Positions 52,260-59,618 of a DNA stretch of 64,000 bases are shown here, piece by piece. Where the stretch lies: the NCBI RefSeq assembly GCF_000238595.1, contig NZ_AGTS01000075.1, forward strand, positions 1 through 64,000. The letters run 5' to 3'. A program made the translations under genes and the position numbers. Under the pieces are notes generated by a model, which saw only the letters and a program-made list of their open reading frames with translations, was not told the origin of the DNA and searched no databases. Position 1 is the first letter of the stretch, and every line of letters begins with the position of its first letter. The DNA is from Acidovorax sp. NO-1. Lineage in GTDB: Bacteria; Pseudomonadota; Gammaproteobacteria; Burkholderiales; Burkholderiaceae_C.

Positions 52260-53819
52260 ATGGAACTTCTCATCTCGGCGGGGCTGATCCTCGCCATCGT
52301 GCTCTGGGGGGTGCTTGCGCCCGATTCGCTGGGCGCCGTGTTCGACACGGCCCTGGCGGCCATCACGCGCAACTTTGGCTGGTTCTACCTGTGGGTGGTG
52401 CTGGGGCTGGTGGTGATGGCGCTGGTGCTGGCCTTCAGCCGCTATGGCGACCTGAAGCTGGGCCAGGAGGACGACGAGCCCGAGTTCTCCATCGGCGCCT
52501 GGTTTGCCATGCTGTTTGCGGCAGGCATGGGCATTGGCCTGGTGTTCTGGGGCGTGGCGGAGCCCATCTCGCACTACGGTGCGCCACCGCCGGGCATTGC
52601 AGCCCACACGCCCGAAGCGGCCAACGCGGCCATGCGCTACAGCTTCTTCCACTGGGGGCTGCACCCCTGGGCGGTGTACAGCATCGTGGCGCTGGCGATT
52701 GCGTTCTTTCAGTTCCGCAAGGGCGGCTCGGCGCTGGTCAGCACCGCGGTCATGGCCCTGCCCTGGGCGCCGCTGCAGCGCATTGGCCCGCTGGTCAACA
52801 TCCTGGCGGTGATCGCCACCGCGTTTGGCGTGGCCGCGTCGCTGGGCATGGGGGCGCTGCAGATCAATAGCGGGCTGCACGGCGCGTTCGGGCTGCCGGT
52901 GGGGGCCGCGTCGCAGGTGGGCATCATCGTAGTGACCACGGTGCTGTTTCTGGCGTCGGCGGTGACGGGCGTGACACGCGGCATCAAGTGGCTGTCCAGC
53001 ATCAATCTGGTGGTGGCGTCGCTCTTGGCGCTGGCGGTGTTTGTGCTGGGGCCCACGGTGGCCATCATTGACACCTTCACCAACACGCTGGGCAGCTACC
53101 TCACCGAGTTTGTGCGCATGAGCCTGCGCATGACGCCCTTTCGCGACAGCGGCTGGGTGGGCGGCTGGACGGTGTTTTACTGGGCCTGGTGGGTGAGCTG
53201 GTCGCCGTTTGTGGGCCTGTTCATTGCACGCGTATCGCGCGGGCGCACCATCCGCGAATTCATTCTGGGCACCGTGCTGGCGCCCACGCTGGCGGCGTTT
53301 GTGTGGTTCTCGGTGTTTGGCGGCACGGCGCTGCACATGGAGATCATGCAGGGCATCCCGCTGGCCGAAGCCGTCAAGGCCGATGTATCGACCGCGCTGT
53401 TTGCCATGTTCAACGCCCTGCCCTGGGGCGCCGTGATGTCGTTTGTGGCCACGCTGCTGGTGCTGGTGTTCTTTGTCACATCGGGCGACTCGGCCACGCT
53501 GGTGCTGGGCATGATGAGCACCGGCGGGCAGGAGAACCCGTCGGCCCGCGTCAAGATCATCTGGGGCGTGCTGGTGTCCGGCATTGCCATCAGCCTGCTG
53601 CTGGCGGGCGGCGTGAAGGCGGTGCAGACCGCCACCATCGTGTTCGCGCTGCCGTTCACCGGCGTCATCCTGCTGATGGCGCTGGCACTGTGGCGCGGCG
53701 TGAAGGCCGACTGGGAAGCCGATGAACGCCGGGACCGCGCACTGCGGCGGCGCATGCGCGAGATGGTGGCAAGCCCCGGCAGCGAGGCACCCAACGCCCC
53801 CACCCGACGGGCGCCGTGA
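52260..53819 (+). CDS. BCCT-family transporter (betaine/choline/carnitine type)
   Basis: 519 residues, ATG at 52260 with AGAAAGG upstream. Twelve membrane helices. The BCCT signature reads FYWAWWVSWSPFVGLFIARVSRGRTIREF, with the Trp-rich substrate box WWVSWSPF, and FAAGMGIGLVFWGVAEP is the conserved Gly-rich helix. Secondary carrier for quaternary amines such as glycine betaine or choline, used in osmoprotection or catabolism; which amine cannot be read. Short N-terminus and a charged C-terminal tail that could sense osmolarity. Confidence 0.93.
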   Translation: MELLISAGLILAIVLWGVLAPDSLGAVFDTALAAITRNFGWFYLWVVLGLVVMALVLAFSRYGDLKLGQEDDEPEFSIGAWFAMLFAAGMGIGLVFWGVAEPISHYGAPPPGIAAHTPEAANAAMRYSFFHWGLHPWAVYSIVALAIAFFQFRKGGSALVSTAVMALPWAPLQRIGPLVNILAVIATAFGVAASLGMGALQINSGLHGAFGLPVGAASQVGIIVVTTVLFLASAVTGVTRGIKWLSSINLVVASLLALAVFVLGPTVAIIDTFTNTLGSYLTEFVRMSLRMTPFRDSGWVGGWTVFYWAWWVSWSPFVGLFIARVSRGRTIREFILGTVLAPTLAAFVWFSVFGGTALHMEIMQGIPLAEAVKADVSTALFAMFNALPWGAVMSFVATLLVLVFFVTSGDSATLVLGMMSTGGQENPSARVKIIWGVLVSGIAISLLLAGGVKAVQTATIVFALPFTGVILLMALALWRGVKADWEADERRDRALRRRMREMVASPGSEAPNAPTRRAP

Positions 53820-53840
53820 AGGTGGCAAGGGGTGTGTGCC

Positions 53841-53907
53841 AAGGTTTGAAGTGTTTCAGGCCCCTGGCGCTTTACCAGCAAGCGCTGGCAGCTATTAAAA
53901 GCATAGT
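53841..53907 (-). repeat. Palindromic repeat, copy R10
   Basis: Reverse orientation: AAGGTTTGAAGTGTTTCAGGCCCC, core TGGCGCTTTACCAGCAAGCGC, then TGGCAGCTATTAAAAGCAT. 22 bp after the BCCT stop. Confidence 0.8.
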
Positions 53908-54045
53908 GCGTTTCGATCCCGGAAACAACGCGCTCCCGCGCTGGCCGGGTTGCCAGCCGCAGCGTCTATCATCCGCAGCCACACCCGCCGTGCGCCACCG
54001 GCGCGCGGTGCCTTTTCTTCACCTGCTGCGACGTCAGACCCTCCC

Positions 54046-54480
54046 ATGCACATGCTCATCTCCGCCTGGCCCGCACTGGTCTGGCTGCTGCCCGCGCTGG
54101 CGCTGGTGTCGGCCCTGTACTTTCTGGTCAAGGGCGACCGGCGGGCCCTGGGCCATCTTCTGGTGCTGCTGGCGTGTTTTGTGGTGGGCGCGCTGCTGAT
54201 GGAGTTCTTCATCTTCATGGCCGCACGCATGGCGCGCTCGGGCAGCGCGCAGGCCAACCCGGTGCTGGGCACGGGCACGCTGCAGCTTCTCATGACCATC
54301 GCCAACCCGCGCTCCCTGACGGCGGCGCCGGGTTCGCTGGCCTGGGTGGCGGCGTGCGGCGTGCCGCTGTCGTACCTGTGGCTGGTGGTGACCTGGGCGC
54401 TGCATCTGCGCGGGCCCCGGAAGTCGTCCCCCGCACGCAGGAAGGCCGCCAAGGCCCCGCGCAAGACAGCCAGGGCCTGA
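54046..54480 (+). CDS. Small three-helix membrane protein
   Basis: 144 residues, ATG at 54046 (ATG at 54052 possible). Helices at about 8-27 (LVWLLPALALVSALYFLV), 34-54 (LGHLLVLLACFVVGALLMEFF) and 100-118 (GVPLSYLWLVVTWAL), then a Lys/Arg-rich tail. No family recognised. It is bracketed by repeat copies R10 and R11 in the same orientation. Confidence 0.65.
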   Translation: MHMLISAWPALVWLLPALALVSALYFLVKGDRRALGHLLVLLACFVVGALLMEFFIFMAARMARSGSAQANPVLGTGTLQLLMTIANPRSLTAAPGSLAWVAACGVPLSYLWLVVTWALHLRGPRKSSPARRKAAKAPRKTARA

Positions 54481-54510
54481 GAAACTGGCACTGCGCTGGC
54501 CACTGCCAGG

Positions 54511-54580
54511 AATTCAAGTGTTTTTGGCCTCCAGCGCTTTTCCATCAAGCGCCAAAAGCTCTTTTATTGATAGCAAAATT
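54511..54580 (-). repeat. Palindromic repeat, copy R11
   Basis: Reverse orientation: AATTCAAGTGTTTTTGGCCTC, core AGCGCTTTTCCATCAAGCGCC, then AAAAGCTC and TATTGATAGCAAAATT. Lies between the three-helix protein and ubiM. Confidence 0.85.
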
Positions 54581-54669
54581 CCCCAAGGCATTGCCGGTTG
54601 ACGCAGGGCAAAACCCGCGCCAGTGCGCCCGCCCACAATGGCACGCTCCGCCATTGCGTTGTTCTTGCC

Positions 54670-55944
54670 ATGACCCCTCACAGCGACGTTCTCATCGTCG
54701 GCGCCGGCCCGGCAGGCCTGTCGCTGGTCATTTCCCTGGCGCAGGCCGGTTTCACCGCCACGGTGGTGGAGCAGCAGGCCGACACCGCACTGGCGCAGCC
54801 CGCACCGGACGGGCGCGAGATTGCGCTGACCCACCCCAGCCGCGCCACGCTGCAGCGGCTGGGCACCTGGGCGCACCTGGCCCACCACGAGGTGGGCCAG
54901 ATCGCCCAGGCCCAGGTGCACGACGGCCCGCTGGGCCACCACAGTGCGCTGCAGCTGGACGCGGCCAGCGGCTCCCACGGTGGCGCGGCGGAAACGGCGC
55001 CCGGCGCGCTGGGCTTCATCGTGCCCAACCACGCACTGCGCCGCAGTGCCTACGCGGTGGCAGCCCGCACGCCGGGCGTGCGCATCATTACCCGCGCCCA
55101 GGTTACCCGCGTAGCCACGCTGGGTGCGCAGGCCGAGTTGGATTACGTGGCGGCCGACGACAGCGCCGCCGCGCCCCGGCGCCTGTGTGCCCCGCTGCTG
55201 GTGGCGGCGGACAGCCGCTTCTCTGCCACGCGCCGCCAGCTGGGCATGGGCGCGCAGATGACCGACTTTGGCCGCACGGTCATCGTCTGCCGCATGCGCC
55301 ACACCCTGCCCCATGGCGGTGTGGCGCATGAGTGTTTTGGCTACGAACGCACGCTGGCCGTGCTGCCCCTGCCCGACGACCCGGTGGGCGGGCACCCCTT
55401 GTGCTCGGTGGTGGTCACGGCCGCTGCCGCCGACGCCGCCGCGCTGATGGCGCTCAGCCCCGAGGCCTTTGCGGCGCAGGTGCAGGCCCAGTTCGGCGCA
55501 CGGCTGGGGCCCATGCAGCTGGAGGGCGAGCGCCACGCCTACCCGCTGGTCGCCGTGTATGCCCAGCGATTTGCCGGCCCGCGCTGCGCCCTGCTGGGCG
55601 ATGCCGCCGTGGGCATGCACCCGGTGACGGCCCATGGCTACAACCTGGGCCTGGCGGGGGTGGAGCGGCTGACCGCCGCCCTGGTGGACGCCCGCCAGCG
55701 CGGGCAGGACATCGGCAGCGCCGACGCGCTGGCCGCGTATGCCCGCGCCCACCACCGCCACGCCTGGCCCATCTACCAGGGCACCAACGCCATCGTGCGG
55801 CTGTACACCGACCCGCGCCCCGTGCCGCGCCTGCTGCGCCAGTGGGTGCTGCAGGGCGCGCGGCGCCTGCCGCCGCTGCAGGCCGCCATCGTGGGGCAGC
55901 TGACAGGGCGCCCGCCGGCCTGGGCGCGGTGGCTGGCGCCGTAG
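54670..55944 (+). CDS. ubiM: UbiM-type FAD monooxygenase (ubiquinone ring hydroxylase)
   Basis: 424 residues, ATG at 54670. Class A flavin monooxygenase of the UbiH/Coq6 group: FAD loop LIVGAGPAGLSL, then DGREIALTHPSR, VAADSRFSATRRQLG and VCRMRH, and the second FAD motif GDAAVGMHPVTAHGYNLGL. That last form, with TAHGYNLG instead of GQGLNLG, is characteristic of UbiM, a promiscuous hydroxylase of ubiquinone synthesis with patchy distribution. It stands alone, not in a ubi operon, consistent with UbiM being gained by transfer in several lineages. Confidence 0.85.
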   Translation: MTPHSDVLIVGAGPAGLSLVISLAQAGFTATVVEQQADTALAQPAPDGREIALTHPSRATLQRLGTWAHLAHHEVGQIAQAQVHDGPLGHHSALQLDAASGSHGGAAETAPGALGFIVPNHALRRSAYAVAARTPGVRIITRAQVTRVATLGAQAELDYVAADDSAAAPRRLCAPLLVAADSRFSATRRQLGMGAQMTDFGRTVIVCRMRHTLPHGGVAHECFGYERTLAVLPLPDDPVGGHPLCSVVVTAAAADAAALMALSPEAFAAQVQAQFGARLGPMQLEGERHAYPLVAVYAQRFAGPRCALLGDAAVGMHPVTAHGYNLGLAGVERLTAALVDARQRGQDIGSADALAAYARAHHRHAWPIYQGTNAIVRLYTDPRPVPRLLRQWVLQGARRLPPLQAAIVGQLTGRPPAWARWLAP

Positions 55945-55984
55945 CGACCACAGGGGCCGTGGTCGCCGGAGGATTTCCGCGGTT

Positions 55985-56914
55985 TCAGCGGTCGGCGTCC
56001 ACCCCGAGTGTGGCCATGCCATAAAGCGGCGCGCCCAGCCAGGGGCGCCACAGCATGTCCAGCGCAATGCCTGTCCAGCCGTAGCACTCCGCCACGCTCT
56101 GCTCGCGCAGCAGCGTCAGGCGCGGGTGCACCTGTTCCAGCTCGGCCATGCGGCCCACGCCCCAGCAGAATTCTGCGCCCGTGCGCCCCACGCTGGGGTG
56201 GGTGGCTGCATGCCCCACGGCCTGGCGGGTGAGCACGTCCAGCACCATGCGCGAGCCCGGCGGCGCGCACTGCGCAAACTCTGCCAGCACGGCCTGCACC
56301 TGCCCGGGCTGCAGGTACATCAATACGCCCTCGCACACCAGCAGCACCGGGTGCGTGCCGGCTTTGCCGGGCAGCCCCAGCCGCTTCCACCAGCCGGGCT
56401 GCGCCAGATCCACGCGCGCCTGCTGCGCACGCGGGCAGTGCAGTGGCAGCAGCTGCTCGCGCAGCGCCATCACCTCGGGCAGGTCGGCATCGAGCCAACG
56501 GTTGGCGCCCGTGTCGAGCCACTGAAAATAGTGCGTCAGCCCACAGCCCAGGTTGACGCCCAGTGCCTGCGGGTGCTCTGCAAAGAAGGCACGCCCGGCC
56601 TCCTTGATGGCGCGCGTGCGCCACAGCACGTTGAGCACGGTGGGCAGGTCGTCCAGGTACGCATTGACGTTGGCCCCCAGCCCGGCCAGCAGGCGGGTGG
56701 CCACCGCGTCCTGGCAAGCCAGCCAGGCAAAGTACCGCCCGCCATGCGCGCGGGCGGCCAGGGGGATGAGCAGGGTGCTGGGTACCGCGTGGAGCTGGGC
56801 GCGCTCCAGCAGGCAGGGTTGGTCGGTGCCGCAGTCACCGTGTTGCGCGGGGGTGGCCCGTGCGCGCTGCGGGTGGGCGGGGCGGCGTCGGCTCGGGGGC
56901 GGCGGCTGAGGCAT
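55985..56914 (-). CDS. Leucine-carboxyl-methyltransferase-like SAM methyltransferase
   Basis: 309 residues, ATG at 56914 with GAGGAG 7 bp upstream; the first 35 residues are Pro/Arg-rich. SAM region ALGVNLGCGLTHYFQWLD, acid loop RWLDADLPEV, and LLVCEGVLMYLQPGQVQAVL are the hallmarks of the PPM/LCM (TcmP-like) O-methyltransferases. Substrate unknown; in bacteria these modify small metabolites. Not in an operon. Confidence 0.85.
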   Translation of the reverse strand: MPQPPPPSRRRPAHPQRARATPAQHGDCGTDQPCLLERAQLHAVPSTLLIPLAARAHGGRYFAWLACQDAVATRLLAGLGANVNAYLDDLPTVLNVLWRTRAIKEAGRAFFAEHPQALGVNLGCGLTHYFQWLDTGANRWLDADLPEVMALREQLLPLHCPRAQQARVDLAQPGWWKRLGLPGKAGTHPVLLVCEGVLMYLQPGQVQAVLAEFAQCAPPGSRMVLDVLTRQAVGHAATHPSVGRTGAEFCWGVGRMAELEQVHPRLTLLREQSVAECYGWTGIALDMLWRPWLGAPLYGMATLGVDADR

Positions 56915-57106
56915 GGGGCTCTCCTCGGGTGGCGAGAAGGCGCCACGGTGGGTGGGATGCGGGTGGCCCTGGGCACAGGCCTGCCCCATTGTGGACGCCA
57001 TCGCCCCGCGCGTGGGCAATTTCCGCGCCCGGCAATCATGTATGGCGCGGCCCGCGCGGCGATCTACTGCAGCGCGAGCGACCCCGGAGGCTGAGACGCT
57101 AGCCTC

Positions 57107-57865
57107 TCAGTGGCTTCTGGTTTTGATCAACGCCCAGACCATCTCCACCCCCGCCGCCAGCAGGTCGCCCGTGAACCCGGCATCCGCAGCGCTGGCAGTG
57201 TGGCCGAACGCATTTTTATGCCGCTCGCGCTCTGCCCGCGTGCGGTCGCGCTCCAGCGCCACCAGGGCGTCGCCAATATCGACGGAGGGCGACGATGGCG
57301 TGCCAGCGTGCGCGCGGGTGCTGGCCTGCGCGTAGCCCTCCATTGCGCGCACCACGGCCTGCGGGTCGATGAGCGAAAACGCGGCGCGGCAGTAGGGGCA
57401 GGCGTGGTCTTTGCGGATGTCCACCGGCGCGCCGCAGCTGGTGCAGTAGATGGCGCCCACGCGCTGGGCGAGGTCGTCGATCTCGGGGCGCGTCATGTGG
57501 CGCACAAAGCCCTTTTCGACCATGAAGGACGAGAAGGCGCTGAAACGTCCGTGCTGGCGCCCGCACCGGTAGATCATGTAGCGCCCGCTGCGCACCACGT
57601 CAAAGCCCTTGGCCAGCGTGGTGTTGCAGCGCGGGCAGGCCATGGGGTCGGCCAGTGGCTGGTGCTGGTCGGTGCGGTGTTCGTGCAGCACGCGGAACAG
57701 CTCCACCACCGATGCGGGTGAAAGCTTGAGGTTCTCGTGCCGGTCAAACCACAGGCCTTGGCAGGCAAAGCAGATGTCCAGCTCCAGCGGTTCGCCCTGG
57801 TTGCTGGTGAACCGGTGGATCTGCATGGGCTGGCGGCAGGAGGGGCAGGACGGGGCAGAGGTCAT
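57107..57865 (-). CDS. Multi-zinc-ribbon protein (TFIIB-like zinc finger)
   Basis: 252 residues, ATG at 57865. Several ribbons: CPSC with CFAC near residues 7-33 (the form CxxC...DICFACQGLWFD of zf-TFIIB proteins), CPRC near 75 with a lone Cys, and CTSC with CPYC near 140-155. The C-terminal 80 residues are helical and charged (RDRTRAERERHK) and end with a hydrophobic segment. Probably a nucleic-acid- or protein-binding scaffold. Function unknown. Confidence 0.7.
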   Translation of the reverse strand: MTSAPSCPSCRQPMQIHRFTSNQGEPLELDICFACQGLWFDRHENLKLSPASVVELFRVLHEHRTDQHQPLADPMACPRCNTTLAKGFDVVRSGRYMIYRCGRQHGRFSAFSSFMVEKGFVRHMTRPEIDDLAQRVGAIYCTSCGAPVDIRKDHACPYCRAAFSLIDPQAVVRAMEGYAQASTRAHAGTPSSPSVDIGDALVALERDRTRAERERHKNAFGHTASAADAGFTGDLLAAGVEMVWALIKTRSH

Positions 57866-58051
57866 GGGCGCCGATGCTAACCCGCAGCGGCCAGGGGTCA
57901 TCGGCGCCCTGCGTGCGGTGGCCACGCACCGGGGCTGCGCTTCTCAGGCAGAGCCGGGCACCGCATGATTTCAGGGTAAACCCGTAGTGGGCCAGGGCGG
58001 CTTGTTACGATGGAGGCTTTGCTGAACGAACCCCACGGAGCGCGCGCGCCT

Positions 58052-59569
58052 ATGTCTTTCGCCGATCGGGTGCTGTACCCAGACTTTCTTTCCCGCACCA
58101 TGTCCGCCGACGAGGCCGCGGCGCTGATCCCTGCCGGAGCCCATGTCGGCATGAGCGGCTTCACCGGCGCGGGCTACCCCAAGGCCGTCCCCGGAGCGCT
58201 GGCCCGCCGCATCGAGAGCCTCAACGCCCAGGGCAAGGGCTTCAAGATCGGGCTGTGGACAGGCGCCAGCACCGCGCCCGAGCTGGACGGCGCCTTGGCG
58301 CAGGTGGACGGCATCGAAATGCGCCTGCCCTACCAGTCCGACCCCACGGTGCGCCGCCAGATCAATGCGGGGCACATGCAGTATGTGGACATTCACCTGT
58401 CGCATGTGGCGCAGTTTGTGTGGTTCGGTTTTCTGGGCAAGCTCGACGTGGCCGTGGTCGAGGTGGCGGGCGTGCTGCCCGACGGGCGGCTGATCCCCTC
58501 GTCCTCGGTGGGCAACAACAAGACCTGGCTGGACCAGGCCGACAAGGTGATCCTGGAAGTCAACGCCTGGCACAACCCGGGCCTGGAGGGCATGCACGAC
58601 ATCTATTACGGCACCGACGTGCCCCCCCACCGCAAGCCCATCCCGATGACGGAGCCCAACCAGCGCATTGGCGAGCCCTACCTGCACTGCGACCCGAGCA
58701 AGGTGATGGCCGTGGTGATGACCAACCAGCCCGACCGCAACAGTGTGTACGCCGCGCCCGACGACACCTCCAACCGCATCGCGGGCCACATCATCGAGTT
58801 CCTGCAGCACGAGGTAACGAAGGGCCGCCTGCCCAAAGACCTGCTGCCGCTGCAGTCGGGCGTGGGCAACATCGCCAATGCGGTGCTGGCAGGGCTGAAC
58901 AACGGGCCGTTCGAGAATCTCACGGCCTACACCGAGGTGCTGCAGGACGGCATGCTGGACATGCTGCGCTCGGGCACGCTGGCCAGCGCCTCGGCCACCG
59001 CCCTGTCGCTGAGCCCCGCGGCGATGCAGGACTTCAACGAGCGCATCGACTTCTACAAAGAGCGCATCGTGCTGCGCCCGCAGGAGATCAGCAACCACCC
59101 CGAGCTGATCCGGCGCATGGGCCTGATCGCGATGAACGGGATGATCGAGGTCGACATCTACGGCAACGTGAATTCCACGCACATCATGGGCTCGGCCATC
59201 ATGAACGGCATCGGCGGATCGGGCGACTTTGCGCGCAATGCCTACCTGTCGATCTTCATGACGCCGTCGCTGGCCAAGAACGGCGCCATTTCGTGCATCG
59301 TTCCCATGGCCTCGCATGTGGACCACACCGAGCACGATGTGCAGATCCTCGTCACCGAGCAAGGCCTGGCCGACCTGCGCGGCCATTCGCCCTCGCAGCG
59401 CGCCGAGATCATCATCGAACGCTGCGCGCACCCGGACTTCCGGCCCGAGCTGCACGACTACGTGGCCCGCGCAAAACGCGGCGCGGTGGGCCAGCACACG
59501 CCGCACCTGCTGAACGAGGCGCTGTCGTGGCACCAGCGCTATGTGGAAACGGGCAGCATGCGCCTGTGA
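58052..59569 (+). CDS. Acetyl-CoA hydrolase / CoA-transferase (succinyl-CoA:acetate type)
   Basis: 505 residues from ATG at 58052; an in-frame ATG at 58010 would add 14. Class I CoA-transferase fold: GMSGFTGAGYPKAVP near the start, the catalytic Glu in VILEVNAWHNPGLEG near 180, and GSGDFARNAYLS and GLADLRGHSP toward the end. The family moves CoA between succinate, acetate and propionate; SucCoA:acetate transferase is the closest recognisable form. Cytosolic. Not in an operon with TCA genes. Confidence 0.9.
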   Translation: MSFADRVLYPDFLSRTMSADEAAALIPAGAHVGMSGFTGAGYPKAVPGALARRIESLNAQGKGFKIGLWTGASTAPELDGALAQVDGIEMRLPYQSDPTVRRQINAGHMQYVDIHLSHVAQFVWFGFLGKLDVAVVEVAGVLPDGRLIPSSSVGNNKTWLDQADKVILEVNAWHNPGLEGMHDIYYGTDVPPHRKPIPMTEPNQRIGEPYLHCDPSKVMAVVMTNQPDRNSVYAAPDDTSNRIAGHIIEFLQHEVTKGRLPKDLLPLQSGVGNIANAVLAGLNNGPFENLTAYTEVLQDGMLDMLRSGTLASASATALSLSPAAMQDFNERIDFYKERIVLRPQEISNHPELIRRMGLIAMNGMIEVDIYGNVNSTHIMGSAIMNGIGGSGDFARNAYLSIFMTPSLAKNGAISCIVPMASHVDHTEHDVQILVTEQGLADLRGHSPSQRAEIIIERCAHPDFRPELHDYVARAKRGAVGQHTPHLLNEALSWHQRYVETGSMRL

Positions 59570-59618
59570 CGAGGCGTCCGCCCTTCACGCGGTGCGGCGC
59601 GTGTGCGGGTCAGTCCTT

